DNA of 64,000 nucleotides from Saprospiraceae bacterium (GTDB lineage Bacteria > Bacteroidota > Bacteroidia > Chitinophagales > Saprospiraceae). Below the pieces are notes generated by a model. The model was not told the DNA's origin. It saw only the letters and a program-made list of their open reading frames with translations, and did no database searches. Shown one piece after another: positions 9,544 to 18,754 of this stretch (positions are counted from its first letter, which is position 1; each line of letters starts with the position of its first letter). The DNA lies in the NCBI GenBank assembly GCA_027488935.1, contig JAIYAP010000084.1, positions 20,841-84,840 of the forward strand, in the 5' to 3' direction. The translations under genes were made by a program, and so were the position numbers.

Positions 9544-10119
9544 ATGAATCCAGCATTAAAATCGATCCTACTATACATTCACCCTTTGCCCGAATCCATT
9601 TTAGAAGAAATAGATCTGTACTTCCAGGAGCAAACATTTCCTAAAAATCACTTACTATTAAAAGAAGGTCGCCCTTGCCAATACCTGTGGTTTATGGAAA
9701 AAGGGGCTGCCCGTTATTTTCACACTACCGAGGAGGGTAAAGAAGCCAATGTGTGGTTTTCCTTTGATCGGGATATTCTGGCTTCAGCCCCCAGTTTCGC
9801 GAACCAAAGCCCAACCCATGAAAGTATCCAATTGATGGAAGACAGTACTTTATTCGCAATTAGTTTCCACGATTTCCATCGTTTACTCCAAAAACACCAC
9901 ACTTTTGCCCTTTGGTACATCAAACTAATTGAAAAGTTTTACATCACCCAGATTGAAGACCGCATCGGTGACTTGCAGTTTCTTTCGGCAAAACAACGAT
10001 ACGAAAAACTCCTGCTCCTGTTTCCAGACATCAGCAATCGAGTAAGCCTTGGTCATATTGCATCGTATTTAAATATTACCCAGGAAACGCTCAGCCGAAT
10101 CAGGGCAGGCAAAATGTAG
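9544..10119 (+). CDS. Crp/Fnr-family transcription regulator
   Basis: DNA-binding regulator with an N-terminal cyclic-nucleotide-binding-like beta-barrel (residues 15-115) and a short C-terminal helix-turn-helix (167-187, VSLGHIASYLNITQETLSRIR). It has one Cys only, so it cannot bind an Fnr-type 4Fe-4S cluster. The recognition helix reads ETLSR, nearly identical to the ETVSR of E. coli Fnr that reads TTGAT half-sites. A perfect TTGAT-N4-ATCAA site lies just after its stop, before the desaturase-ferredoxin gene. Effector unknown. A near-consensus -7 element (TACCTTTA, 9489-9496) precedes it. Confidence 0.88.
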   Translation: MNPALKSILLYIHPLPESILEEIDLYFQEQTFPKNHLLLKEGRPCQYLWFMEKGAARYFHTTEEGKEANVWFSFDRDILASAPSFANQSPTHESIQLMEDSTLFAISFHDFHRLLQKHHTFALWYIKLIEKFYITQIEDRIGDLQFLSAKQRYEKLLLLFPDISNRVSLGHIASYLNITQETLSRIRAGKM

Positions 10120-10120
10120 T

Positions 10121-10138
10121 TTTTGATGTACATCAAAA
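10121..10138. promoter_or_regulatory. Fnr/Crp-type operator
   Basis: TTTTGATGTACATCAAAA is an 18-bp perfect palindrome containing TTGAT-N4-ATCAA, the Fnr consensus. It lies between the Crp/Fnr gene and the desaturase-ferredoxin gene. A one-mismatch -7 element AACCTTTG (10159-10166) puts the palindrome centre near -42, the class II activator position. The pairing with the neighbouring regulator is inferred. Confidence 0.65.
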
Positions 10139-10205
10139 GTATTTAAACGCAATACCCGAACCTTTGCAGCACGTTAAAATTTCGGCCACGCAAAAGTTCA
10201 ACTCC

Positions 10206-11300
10206 ATGCAGTTTCAAGCATTTTTATCCCAGTTTTTAGAGGCTTTTCTCGAAAATGCCCTCACATATGCCCTTTTCGCCTTCCCATTTTTCTTAGCCTT
10301 CTGGATTATCTGGAAAAAAAAGCTGCAATCGATTCGTATTCAGGAGGTAGAACGCGCCAATATCCATCATTTCAAACACGATTTACTGCATTCTACCAGT
10401 ACGTTTATGGTATTTGCCGTCCTGGATGTGGTACTCGTTTATTTACAATCAAAAGGCTATACCAAGCTATACTACGACGTAAACCAATACGGCTGGATCT
10501 GGATGATCGTCAGTTTAGGGCTACTGCTGGTCCTCAACGATGCTTTCTTTTATTGGTCGCACCGCGCCATGCACCACCCTCGGCTATACAAATTTTTCCA
10601 TCGGGTACACCATGAAAGCACCGACCCTTCGCCCCTCACCGCTTTTGCCTTTCACCCATCTGAAGCCGTGGTAGAGGCTGGCATGGCATTTATTTTGCCA
10701 TTTGTCATGCCGTTACACTTGGGCGTCATCCTTACGTGGCAGGTCTTAGATATGCTCAATAACGTATTGGGCCACTTAGGCTATGAAGTTTACCCCAAAG
10801 GATGGACCAAAGCGCCCATACTTCGGCACATAACCACTTCTACCCATCACAACATGCACCATCAGCAGTTTAATGGCAATTATGCCCTGTATTTTACCTG
10901 GTGGGATATATGGATGGGCACCCAATTCAACGATTATGAAGCCCGCCATGAACAGATTTTTGAAAGAAAAAACATCTCCTCGACACCACTTGTAAATACA
11001 AACCCAAATGAGGCGCAAACCACTAAAAAAGCAACAATAACGGTAAATATTCAGCAGCAAGTGTATCATTTTGAAACAAACAGCCCGCAAACCATACTCC
11101 AAAGCGGTCTTGCTCAAAACATTCCCATGCCATTCTCTTGCCAAAAAGGATTGTGCGGCACTTGCAAAATGAAATGTATAGAAGGGCAGGTTACGATGAA
11201 AAGAAACCAGGCTCTTGGTGAACTCGAACTGAAGGCTGGCTATATTTTAACTTGCCAATCTTTACCGTTGACAGATAAGGTTGTGCTTCAGAAGGAGTGA
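10206..11300 (+). CDS. Fatty acid hydroxylase/sterol desaturase fused to a 2Fe-2S ferredoxin
   Basis: Membrane di-iron oxygenase: hydrophobic segments at about 17-36, 64-82 and 96-114, then the three histidine boxes HRAMHH (119-124), HRVHH (132-136) and HHNMHH (214-219). A linker at about 250-275 leads to a plant-type ferredoxin domain (275-364) with Cys312, Cys317, Cys320 and Cys350 in C-x4-C-x2-C-x29-C spacing. The protein thus carries its own likely electron donor. The substrate (fatty acid, sterol or carotenoid) is unknown. An in-frame TTG at 10164 exists, but the ATG at 10206 better fits the promoter. The Fnr-type operator upstream suggests control by the adjacent regulator. Confidence 0.85.
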   Translation: MQFQAFLSQFLEAFLENALTYALFAFPFFLAFWIIWKKKLQSIRIQEVERANIHHFKHDLLHSTSTFMVFAVLDVVLVYLQSKGYTKLYYDVNQYGWIWMIVSLGLLLVLNDAFFYWSHRAMHHPRLYKFFHRVHHESTDPSPLTAFAFHPSEAVVEAGMAFILPFVMPLHLGVILTWQVLDMLNNVLGHLGYEVYPKGWTKAPILRHITTSTHHNMHHQQFNGNYALYFTWWDIWMGTQFNDYEARHEQIFERKNISSTPLVNTNPNEAQTTKKATITVNIQQQVYHFETNSPQTILQSGLAQNIPMPFSCQKGLCGTCKMKCIEGQVTMKRNQALGELELKAGYILTCQSLPLTDKVVLQKE

Positions 11301-11343
11301 GTGGATTAAATATAATCAACTCAAAATCAATTATTTATAAAAA

Positions 11344-11371
11344 AATATCGCATATCGCGATATGCGATATT
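11344..11371. repeat. 28-bp perfect palindrome
   Basis: The sequence reads the same on both strands over 28 bases with TATCGCGATA at its centre and repeated ATATCGC units in each arm. It lies 44 bases after the desaturase-ferredoxin stop. It is either a cruciform-type terminator without a strong T-run or an operator-like site. Confidence 0.6.
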
Positions 11372-11463
11372 CTACTTACTAAATAATTGCCCCCCGTTCC
11401 AACCTTTCCAAGCGATAAACCTCGTATTTTAGCATAATTACCCAAGTGTACAAATACCACAAA

Positions 11464-11496
11464 ATAGCCGCTACCGTACAAAACGATAGCGGCTAT
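11464..11496 (-). terminator. Terminator hairpin after the small barrel gene
   Basis: ATAGCCGCTA (11464-11473) pairs with TAGCGGCTAT (11487-11496). On the minus strand the stem is followed by TTTTG. It probably ends the small outer-membrane protein gene and may serve the plus-strand gene as well. Confidence 0.6.
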
Positions 11497-11521
11497 TCGC
11501 AAACTCAAAGGGATGCATGTT

Positions 11522-12184
11522 CTACAAAAAACAAGTAAGCGTCAACCGCAAAGCACCAGTCCGAATGTGATGCCCGCCCTCCACAAAATCAAGGTTTTTA
11601 TACAAATTCCGCAAGCCGTAATAATACCGCGCGTTGATTCGAAAACGATTGTCCCCACCTGAAACGCCAATCGCAGGACCATAATCTACCCCCGAAAAAG
11701 CATCATTCAAATCTACGGCACGGGTGGCAAAATTTACATTTTCATAATTACCCACAAACAACTCGCGGCTGTTGCGATCCAACACATGAAAATGGGTGCC
11801 GCAAAATCCGCCCAACTGAAAACGCACGGGCACGGTCTTCATCGGCTTGTATCCAACAAATACCCCTGTTTCAAAAGTGTTATAATAATAGGAATATGTG
11901 CGAATATCGGGCTGCTGCTCTGCCTGAAAATACGCCGCTCTGGCAGAGGCACCTTTCTGCGTGAATATGATTTCCTGGTTAAATTCAAATTTGTCCCCCA
12001 TATTGATCAAAAAGGAACAACCTACCACGGCTCCCAGGCGACCAGATGCAGTTTCAAACATATCCGCGTGTAAAAAGGAGTAGTTGGTTCCCGCAGTAAA
12101 CCCCAATTTATACCCTTGGGCATGGCCGGTAACCAGTACAAATACAACAAAAAACAGCAGGAAAGCAAAAGATCTTACGTTCAT
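11522..12184 (-). CDS. Small outer-membrane beta-barrel protein
   Basis: A 220-residue protein with signal peptide ending near residue 23 (VTGHAQ) and mature part of alternating aromatic/hydrophobic strands (YKLGFTAGTNYSF, FNQEIIFTQKG, INARYYYGLRNLY), ending in a hydrophobic strand with terminal Leu. This fits the PorT-like outer-membrane beta-barrel family common in Bacteroidota. No specific role can be given. It is a single gene with its own terminator. Confidence 0.75.
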   Translation of the reverse strand: MNVRSFAFLLFFVVFVLVTGHAQGYKLGFTAGTNYSFLHADMFETASGRLGAVVGCSFLINMGDKFEFNQEIIFTQKGASARAAYFQAEQQPDIRTYSYYYNTFETGVFVGYKPMKTVPVRFQLGGFCGTHFHVLDRNSRELFVGNYENVNFATRAVDLNDAFSGVDYGPAIGVSGGDNRFRINARYYYGLRNLYKNLDFVEGGHHIRTGALRLTLTCFL

Positions 12185-12465
12185 GGGAAAACGAATAATG
12201 ATTTGAAATTTTGTGGTGGATTAAAAATACGGTGAAACAAAATGCCAAATTATTGTAACTAATTTAACGCTTGCTCCAAATGAAGTTGTAATGCATAAAC
12301 AACTAAAACTACGCCAACAAATTTATATTTTTCCGTTTTTATGACCTAAAACCACCTTTAAAATCATAACAAACTAATCATCAAGCAATTACAACAAAAA
12401 AAGACACCAATAAACCCTGCCAATTCTGGTCTTTTGCTCTTTTGCGACACTATTCCATCCCTTAT
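12185..12465. other. AT-rich intergenic stretch
   Basis: A 281-base gap between the end of the his operon and the start of the small barrel gene. Apart from the probable his terminator at 12395-12432 I see no gene, repeat or consensus promoter in it. Confidence 0.5.
12395..12432 (-). terminator. Probable his operon terminator
   Basis: On the minus strand AGACCA and TGGTGTCT form a short imperfect stem followed by a run of seven T. It lies 34-70 bases after the hisIE stop. The stem is weak, so confidence is moderate. Confidence 0.4.
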
Positions 12466-13080
12466 TTACCCACGCCCTGCCAAGCGCTGATGCCGCGCCT
12501 GCAATACGGCCTCCACCTCGCTGAGCGCCACGCCTTTAGCCGCCAACAACACTAAAAAATGAAACATCAAATCGGCCGATTCATCCACAAATTTGTCCTG
12601 CTGGTTACCTAAAGCCTCGATCACCGTCTCTACAGCCTCTTCTCCTACTTTTTGGGCCATTTTCGCAATGCCCGCTGCCCGTAACCGCGCCGTGTAGGAG
12701 GTCGCCGGGTCGGCCTGCGAACGTTCGGCGATGATTACTTCCAGCGTTTTCAAAAAAGGCTGCCCGCTGTTGCGTTCCCCCCAGCACGTATCCGCACCCG
12801 TATGGCACACCGGACCGGCCGGAATGGCCTTTACCAGCAACGCATCACCATCGCAATCTACCAGGATGTCTACCAATTGAAGGGCATTACCCGAAGTTTC
12901 GCCTTTTTGCCACAAACGCTGTTTCGAGCGACTGTAAAATGTAACCAACTGTGTCGTGCGCGTGGCTTCCAATGCCTCGGCATTCATATATCCCAACATC
13001 AGGACTGCACCGCTTTGGGCATCTTGTACCACCGCCGGCACCAACCCATCGGGCATTTTATCAAAATCAATCGTTTCCAT
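12466..13080 (-). CDS. hisIE: Bifunctional phosphoribosyl-AMP cyclohydrolase / phosphoribosyl-ATP pyrophosphatase
   Basis: Catalyses steps 2 and 3 of histidine synthesis: hydrolysis of PR-ATP to PR-AMP and opening of its ring. The N-terminal HisI domain (1-110) shows DCDGDALL and the zinc-binding GPVCHTGADTCW; the C-terminal HisE domain (about 115-204) has KVGEEAVETVIEA and ESADLMFHFLVLL. It is the last gene of the his operon, starting directly after the hisF stop. Confidence 0.95.
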   Translation of the reverse strand: METIDFDKMPDGLVPAVVQDAQSGAVLMLGYMNAEALEATRTTQLVTFYSRSKQRLWQKGETSGNALQLVDILVDCDGDALLVKAIPAGPVCHTGADTCWGERNSGQPFLKTLEVIIAERSQADPATSYTARLRAAGIAKMAQKVGEEAVETVIEALGNQQDKFVDESADLMFHFLVLLAAKGVALSEVEAVLQARHQRLAGRG

Positions 13081-13845
13081 CTATTGGTTTTGTCGCACAG
13101 GAATGCCATGCGCGTTTAAAAAATGTTTGAGCGCCGGGATTTTAATCTCCCCAAAATGAAAAACACTGGCCGCCAATGCTGCATCCGCCCCGCCTTGCAC
13201 AAATACATCCGCAAAATGGTGCATCGTACCCGCCCCGCCCGATGCAATCAAAGGAATCGTAATAGCCTCCGAAACCGCCCTTGTAAGTTCCAATGCAAAG
13301 CCGTCTTTCGTACCATCCTGCGCCATCGAGGTCAACAAAATTTCACCCGCGCCGCGTTCAGCCGCCTCTATTGCCCAGTCGATTACTTTACGATCGGTAG
13401 CAATTCGGCCGCCGTTTAAATAAGCATACCATTGTCCATCTACCTCAACATTTGCATCAATCGCAACTACAATGCATTGATTTCCAAATTCTTGCGCAAG
13501 TTCGTTTATCAATTCCGGACGTTTTAACGCCGCCGAGTTGATGCTTACTTTATCCGCACCTGCCCGCAGCAAGGCTTCCACCGCTGCAATAGAATCAATG
13601 CCGCCGCCCACGGTAAACGGAATATCCAATACCTTGGCTGTCCGCAAAATCAAATCGGCGAAGGTATTGCGCGCCTCCACTGTGGCCGTGATGTCCAGCA
13701 ATACCAATTCATCTGCACCCTGCCTGGCATACAACTCCGCCAACACCACCGGATCGCCCGCAAACCGAAGTTGCTCAAATTGAATGCCCTTTACTGTTTG
13801 GCCATTTTTGATGTCCAAACAAGGAATGATTCGTTTTGCCAACAT
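13081..13845 (-). CDS. hisF: Imidazole glycerol phosphate synthase, cyclase subunit
   Basis: TIM-barrel cyclase that, with HisH, converts PRFAR and ammonia to imidazole glycerol phosphate and AICAR. The start [16 protein letters not shown] at 13845 gives 254 residues, the normal size; the reading frame runs further upstream into hisA but those residues do not match the family. Conserved features are Asp in PCLDI, GGGIDS, and [14 protein letters not shown]. One base separates its start from the hisA stop. Confidence 0.96.
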   Translation of the reverse strand: MLAKRIIPCLDIKNGQTVKGIQFEQLRFAGDPVVLAELYARQGADELVLLDITATVEARNTFADLILRTAKVLDIPFTVGGGIDSIAAVEALLRAGADKVSINSAALKRPELINELAQEFGNQCIVVAIDANVEVDGQWYAYLNGGRIATDRKVIDWAIEAAERGAGEILLTSMAQDGTKDGFALELTRAVSEAITIPLIASGGAGTMHHFADVFVQGGADAALAASVFHFGEIKIPALKHFLNAHGIPVRQNQ

Positions 13846-13846
13846 A

Positions 13847-14569
13847 TCACACTTTGGTGCTGATTCGGAAATACTGCAACGGAATTTGTCCTTCAAAAAA
13901 GGCTTTTCCCACAATGGCGCCATCACAACCCATGGTCGTCAACTCCTCCAAATCGGCCACATCGCGAATACCGCCACTCGCAACCAATTCAATATCAGGG
14001 AAATGTAAAATAATATCTTTATACAAATCAATGGCCGGACCAGAAAGTTCGCCATCGCGCTCAATGTCTGTCACCGATATTTGACGAATACCCAAAGCGT
14101 GCATTTGGCGGATAAAATCAAACAAGGCAACTTCTGTTTGCTCCCTCCAGCCATGCACTGCCACTTTTCGATCGCGCACGTCCGCACCCACCAGGAATTT
14201 ATCCGGACCAAATTTCTCTACCCAGGCCCCAAATTCATCCTGTGCCAATACGGCCACGCTACCTACTGAAAACAAAGCCGCGCCAGCATCCCAAACTTGC
14301 TTTAAAGCAGGAATAGAACGCAACCCACCGCCATAATCGATTTCAAGCCGGGTGCGGGCAGCCACTTTTTCCAATATTTTCAAATTGGAAGGCACGCCCG
14401 AACGCGCACCATCCAAATCGACCATGTGCAAACGCCGAATGCCCGATTCTTCCAGCTGTTGCGCCAATTCAAACGGATCGGCCGGATAAACTGTTTTTTG
14501 ATCAAAATCACCTTGCCGCAAACGCACCAACTGGCCGTCCAGCAAATCAAAAGAGGGAATAATATTCAT
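13847..14569 (-). CDS. hisA: ProFAR isomerase
   Basis: 1-(5-phosphoribosyl)-5-[(5-phosphoribosylamino)methylideneamino]imidazole-4-carboxamide isomerase, a half-barrel-duplicated TIM barrel related to HisF. The N-terminus [19 protein letters not shown] is a slight variant of the usual [27 protein letters not shown] and [11 protein letters not shown] are the phosphate-binding and catalytic segments. It has 240 residues and lies 23 bases after hisH in the operon. Confidence 0.95.
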   Translation of the reverse strand: MNIIPSFDLLDGQLVRLRQGDFDQKTVYPADPFELAQQLEESGIRRLHMVDLDGARSGVPSNLKILEKVAARTRLEIDYGGGLRSIPALKQVWDAGAALFSVGSVAVLAQDEFGAWVEKFGPDKFLVGADVRDRKVAVHGWREQTEVALFDFIRQMHALGIRQISVTDIERDGELSGPAIDLYKDIILHFPDIELVASGGIRDVADLEELTTMGCDGAIVGKAFFEGQIPLQYFRISTKV

Positions 14570-14592
14570 TTCGTTATATATGTTTCATGCTG

Positions 14593-15183
14593 TTAACCAA
14601 ACAAAAAATTCTGTAAAACGCGCTGCCCCACTGCCCCCGACTTTTCCGGATGAAACTGCACCGCGTAAAAATTATCCCACGCCAAAGCCGCACTAAAAGG
14701 CAACAAATAATCCGTCGAACCCACCGTACTTGCCCCCTCTGTTGCATAATAGCTGTGCACAAAATAAAAATAAGCATCCGATGCGACTCCCTCAAATAAA
14801 AGCCCCGACCTGGTTGTTAAGGTATTCCAACCCATATGCGGCACCTTTTGGCCTCCACAAGGCACAAACTTACGCACCGAATTCGGCAAAATCCCCATAC
14901 AATCGGTGTCGCCTTCTTCCGAATGTGTGCAAAATAACTGCAATCCCAAACAAATACCCAATACGGGCTGTTTTAATCCACGAATTACGTCATCCAATCC
15001 GGCTGCTTTCAAATACGCCATCGCCGGTTTGGCCGCACCAACACCCGGAAAAATCACCCGATCAGCCCCGCGAATCGTGGCCGGATCATCTGACCATACC
15101 GCCCGAACCCCTAAACGATCCAAGGCATATTGCACAGACTGAACATTGCCCGCGTTGTATTTTATAATCACAACTTCCATCAT
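14593..15183 (-). CDS. hisH: Imidazole glycerol phosphate synthase, glutaminase subunit
   Basis: Class I glutamine amidotransferase that supplies ammonia to HisF. The nucleophile elbow is GICLGLQLF with its Cys, and the catalytic His-Glu pair is in VQFHPEKSG. The start MMEVVIIKYNAGN (15183, or the second Met at 15180) places it 4-7 bases after the hisB stop; the longer upstream frame overlaps hisB and is not family-like. Confidence 0.95.
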   Translation of the reverse strand: MMEVVIIKYNAGNVQSVQYALDRLGVRAVWSDDPATIRGADRVIFPGVGAAKPAMAYLKAAGLDDVIRGLKQPVLGICLGLQLFCTHSEEGDTDCMGILPNSVRKFVPCGGQKVPHMGWNTLTTRSGLLFEGVASDAYFYFVHSYYATEGASTVGSTDYLLPFSAALAWDNFYAVQFHPEKSGAVGQRVLQNFLFG

Positions 15184-15187
15184 TTTC

Positions 15188-16363
15188 CTACAAAACACCT
15201 TTGGTACTGGGTAAAACCAAACGATCCGCATCGCGCCGCAAGGCCATTTTTAATGCCCGGGCAAACGCCTTGAAAATCGCCTCTATTTTGTGGTGCTCAT
15301 TTTGCCCTTCCACCTTTATGTTCAAATTGCAACGCGCCGCATCCGAAAAGGATTTAAAAAAGTGAAAAAACAACTCGGTAGGCAAGTCCCCTATTTTTTC
15401 CCGCTGAAAATCGGCATTCCAAACCAACCAGGGCCGACCGCCAAAATCAACGGCTACCTGTGCCAAAGCATCATCCATGGGCAGCAACATGTCAAATCCA
15501 TAGCGTTCCATCCCGCGCTTATCGGCTAGGGCTTTAGCAAAGGCTTCCCCCAGTGTGATGGCGGTATCTTCCACCGTATGGTGTTCGTCTATGTGCAAAT
15601 CCCCTTTTGCATTTATATTTAAATCCATACCGCCATGCCGCGCAACTTGTTCCAACATATGGTCAAAAAAGCCGATTCCGGTCGATATTACACTATTTCC
15701 AGCCCCGTCAAGGTTCAAATCTACCACAATATCCGTTTCTTTGGTAAAACGCCGGTGCTGCACTTTCCGCGGCGGCAATTTCAGATAGGTATAGATATCC
15801 CGCCAATCCTGCGCAATCAAATCAATAATATCAGCATATGGTGTTGGGTCATATTGGGTGCGCGACTCTTCTGGCATGGCTGATTCTTGTGCTGCCACAG
15901 CCTGTTTCCCCTGTATGTTGTTTAAAAAAATGGCCCGGGCACCCAGATTTTTGGCCAACTGCACATCGGTTAATCGATCGCCAATCACATAGGAGTTGGC
16001 AAGATCGTAATCCCCATTTAAATAAGCACCCAACATGCCGGTTCCCGGTTTTCGGGTAAGCAACTGTTCGTGTGGGTAAGAACGATCAATATGCACAGCG
16101 TCAAAAACAACACCCTCATTTTCAAATACTTGCATCATTTTTTCATGCGCAGGCCAAAAGGTAGATTCCTGAAATGTTGCCGTACCCAAGCCATCCTGGT
16201 TGGTAACCATGACCAATCGATAATCCAGTTCGCGAGCAATACGCGCCAATTGCGTGATTACATAAGGCAAAAATTCCAGTTTTTCGAGACTGTCAACTTG
16301 CTGGTCGGGTTGTGGCTCCACAATCAGGGTGCCATCCCGGTCAATAAAAAGGATCCGTTGCAT
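15188..16363 (-). CDS. hisB: Bifunctional histidinol-phosphatase / imidazoleglycerol-phosphate dehydratase
   Basis: Two-domain enzyme for two late steps of histidine synthesis. The N-terminal HAD phosphatase (about 1-180) has [17 protein letters not shown] and the metal-binding Cys/His residues; the C-terminal dehydratase (about 195-391) has manganese-binding [10 protein letters not shown] and [13 protein letters not shown]. The fused form is also found in Enterobacteria. Length 391. It follows hisC with 2 bp between them. Confidence 0.95.
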   Translation of the reverse strand: MQRILFIDRDGTLIVEPQPDQQVDSLEKLEFLPYVITQLARIARELDYRLVMVTNQDGLGTATFQESTFWPAHEKMMQVFENEGVVFDAVHIDRSYPHEQLLTRKPGTGMLGAYLNGDYDLANSYVIGDRLTDVQLAKNLGARAIFLNNIQGKQAVAAQESAMPEESRTQYDPTPYADIIDLIAQDWRDIYTYLKLPPRKVQHRRFTKETDIVVDLNLDGAGNSVISTGIGFFDHMLEQVARHGGMDLNINAKGDLHIDEHHTVEDTAITLGEAFAKALADKRGMERYGFDMLLPMDDALAQVAVDFGGRPWLVWNADFQREKIGDLPTELFFHFFKSFSDAARCNLNIKVEGQNEHHKIEAIFKAFARALKMALRRDADRLVLPSTKGVL

Positions 16364-16365
16364 GT

Positions 16366-17463
16366 TTAAGCGGTTGTTTCGTATGATTTGAGTGCGGTTA
16401 GTAGTTTTTCATGGGCTGCTGCATCTCCAACCGTGATGCGCAAACAGTTTTCACACAAAGGCTCTTTGCTCCGATTGCGCACCACAATACCCTGCGCACA
16501 CAAATACGCATAAATGGCATCCGCATTGCGCACCTGCACCAATAAAAAATTGGCCGCGCTCGGGTACACGTGTGTTACGCACGGGAGCGCCTGTAAAGCT
16601 ATTGCCAAGTCTAACCGCGCAGCAATTAGTTGATTTACCTGCTCGCGAACTACACTCGACTGCCCCAAAGCAGCCTGCACCAATCCTAAGGTGGCACTGT
16701 TCACATTATAAGGATATTTGATTTTATCCAAAATCTGAACCACCATTGCATTGGAAAAAGCCATACCCAAGCGCAATCCCGCCAGCCCCCAGGCCTTTGA
16801 AAAGGTTTGCAACACCACTAAATTCGGGTATTTTTCTATCAAATCACAATAAGAGGCCTCCCCTGAGAAATCCAGGTACGCCTCGTCGACCACCACAATC
16901 CCCCGAAATCCATCCAACAGAGCGCAGACCTTTTCCCTCGGAAAACAGTTGCCACTCGGATTATTCGGACTGCATAAAAAAAGCAATTTGTGCCGCGCAT
17001 CGGTTCGCTCCAGAATAGCCTCCACATCGGGTGTAAAATCGGGTAACAAGGGGATTTTTAATACACCTGCTCCCTGTATCGCCGCCTGGACGCCATACAT
17101 GCCATAGGTAGGCGGCAAAATGACGATATAATCCTTGTCCGGGATGCAAAAAGCGCGTATCAACAAATCAATGGCCTCATCCGACCCATTCCCCAAAAAT
17201 ATCTGATCGGCTTGTACACCGCGTTGTATAGCCAGCAATTGCTTCAACGCAAGCTGATGCGGATCGGGATACCGATGGTAATTGCCCGGGATAGGCGCAC
17301 CCAAACTGTTTTCATTGGCATCCAAAAACAGGTGGTCCGCAATTTGATCTCCGCCCAATTGAAATTCATCCCGCGCAGAGGCGTAGGGCTTTAAAGCCAA
17401 AATATTGGGCCGAACCAATGGCGCAATCCTGTTTTTGATAAAATCTGTACCTTTTCCGTCCAT
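16366..17463 (-). CDS. hisC: Histidinol-phosphate aminotransferase
   Basis: PLP-dependent fold type I aminotransferase converting imidazole acetol phosphate to histidinol phosphate. ANENSLG near the N-terminus, [17 protein letters not shown] and the PLP lysine segment [12 protein letters not shown] are all present. The start at [13 protein letters not shown] (17463) gives 365 residues and lies 4 bases after the hisD stop; the longer frame reads into hisD. Confidence 0.95.
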   Translation of the reverse strand: MDGKGTDFIKNRIAPLVRPNILALKPYASARDEFQLGGDQIADHLFLDANENSLGAPIPGNYHRYPDPHQLALKQLLAIQRGVQADQIFLGNGSDEAIDLLIRAFCIPDKDYIVILPPTYGMYGVQAAIQGAGVLKIPLLPDFTPDVEAILERTDARHKLLFLCSPNNPSGNCFPREKVCALLDGFRGIVVVDEAYLDFSGEASYCDLIEKYPNLVVLQTFSKAWGLAGLRLGMAFSNAMVVQILDKIKYPYNVNSATLGLVQAALGQSSVVREQVNQLIAARLDLAIALQALPCVTHVYPSAANFLLVQVRNADAIYAYLCAQGIVVRNRSKEPLCENCLRITVGDAAAHEKLLTALKSYETTA

Positions 17464-17467
17464 TATT

Positions 17468-18754
17468 TTAAAATTTTGCGGCCAATCGAATCGAAACAGC
17501 CCGGGCATGTGCCTCCAGGCCCTCGGCACGCGCCATGGTTTCCACCACCGGACCTAAGGCCTGCAACCCGACTTCCGAAATTTGTTGAAAGGTGATTTTT
17601 TTCACAAAACTATCCAGCGCAACGCCCCCCGATACACGAGCATACCCCCCTGTGGGCAAGGTGTGGTTGGTGCCCGATGCGTAATCGCCCGCGCTCTCAG
17701 GCGTGTAAGGGCCGATAAACACCGAACCCGCATTGATTACCACACCTGCAAGGTGCTCAGCATCAGTAGTTTGTATGATTAAATGTTCCGGTGCATAAGC
17801 ATTGATCCAAAGCATGGCTTCTTCCATGGAGTGCACCAAAAGCGCCTTGCTTTGCGCCAAAGCCTGGGCAGCGAACGATTTCCTGGGCAGTTTTTCTAGT
17901 TGATCAGCCAATTCGACGGCAACTTTTTGCAGTAAATCGGCGCTATCGCTCAACAGCAACACCTGACTATCCGCCCCATGTTCTGCCTGACTCAATAAAT
18001 CGGCCGCTACATACGCCGGATTGGCCCCTGCATCTGCCAAAACAGCCACTTCCGAAGGCCCGGCAGGCATATCAATGGCGATCCCGTCCAAACTGACCAT
18101 TTGTTTGGCTACCGTCACCCACAAATTACCCGGTCCGAAAATTTTCCATACCCTGGGTACACTTACTGTTCCATAAGCCATCGCACCAATGGCTTGCACG
18201 CCGCCAATTTTAAACACCCGCCGAATACCACACAAATTCGCCGCAAACAATACAGCAGGATGTATTTTTCCATCCGCTTGCGGCGGCGTGCACAAAACAA
18301 CCTCTTTACAACCCGCCAATTGTGCTGGCACGCCCAACATCAAAACCGTTGAAAATAAAGGCGCTGTGCCCCCGGGAATGTACAAACCCACTCGTTCAAT
18401 CGGCACCGTTTTGCGCCAGCATAATACCCCTGGCTGGGTTTCTACGGGCGCTTCCTGAACCAGTTGCGCAACGTGAAATCGTTTTATATTGGAATATGCC
18501 TGCAAAATCGCAGACTTTAAATCATCTGGCAATTGCTGTTCCGCCCAACTAAAATCATCGGAACTTGCCTCCAGCACATCTGGCACAAAACCATCAAATT
18601 GCAAGGCAAAACGCCGTACCGCAGCATCACCCTCCAATTTAATCGCATCCAACATCGCAAGGACCTTGGCACGCTGGGCTGTCGTATCCACCGTTGGTCG
18701 CGCCAACAAACTTACAGCCTGCATAAAATCGGGATAATCAATTTGTTGCATCAT
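17468..18754 (-). CDS. hisD: Histidinol dehydrogenase
   Basis: NAD-dependent zinc enzyme performing the last two oxidations to histidine. 428 residues, typical. Characteristic stretches are YIPGGTAPLFSTVLM, the family signature around MPAGPSEVAVLADAGANPAYVAADLLSQAEHG, and EHLIIQT. Its ATG overlaps the hisG stop by 4 bp, indicating translational coupling. Confidence 0.96.
   Translation of the reverse strand: MMQQIDYPDFMQAVSLLARPTVDTTAQRAKVLAMLDAIKLEGDAAVRRFALQFDGFVPDVLEASSDDFSWAEQQLPDDLKSAILQAYSNIKRFHVAQLVQEAPVETQPGVLCWRKTVPIERVGLYIPGGTAPLFSTVLMLGVPAQLAGCKEVVLCTPPQADGKIHPAVLFAANLCGIRRVFKIGGVQAIGAMAYGTVSVPRVWKIFGPGNLWVTVAKQMVSLDGIAIDMPAGPSEVAVLADAGANPAYVAADLLSQAEHGADSQVLLLSDSADLLQKVAVELADQLEKLPRKSFAAQALAQSKALLVHSMEEAMLWINAYAPEHLIIQTTDAEHLAGVVINAGSVFIGPYTPESAGDYASGTNHTLPTGGYARVSGGVALDSFVKKITFQQISEVGLQALGPVVETMARAEGLEAHARAVSIRLAAKF

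Noticed and set aside
13846..13926. N-terminally extended hisF
   Set aside because: The extra 27 residues overlap hisA in another frame and are absent from the family.
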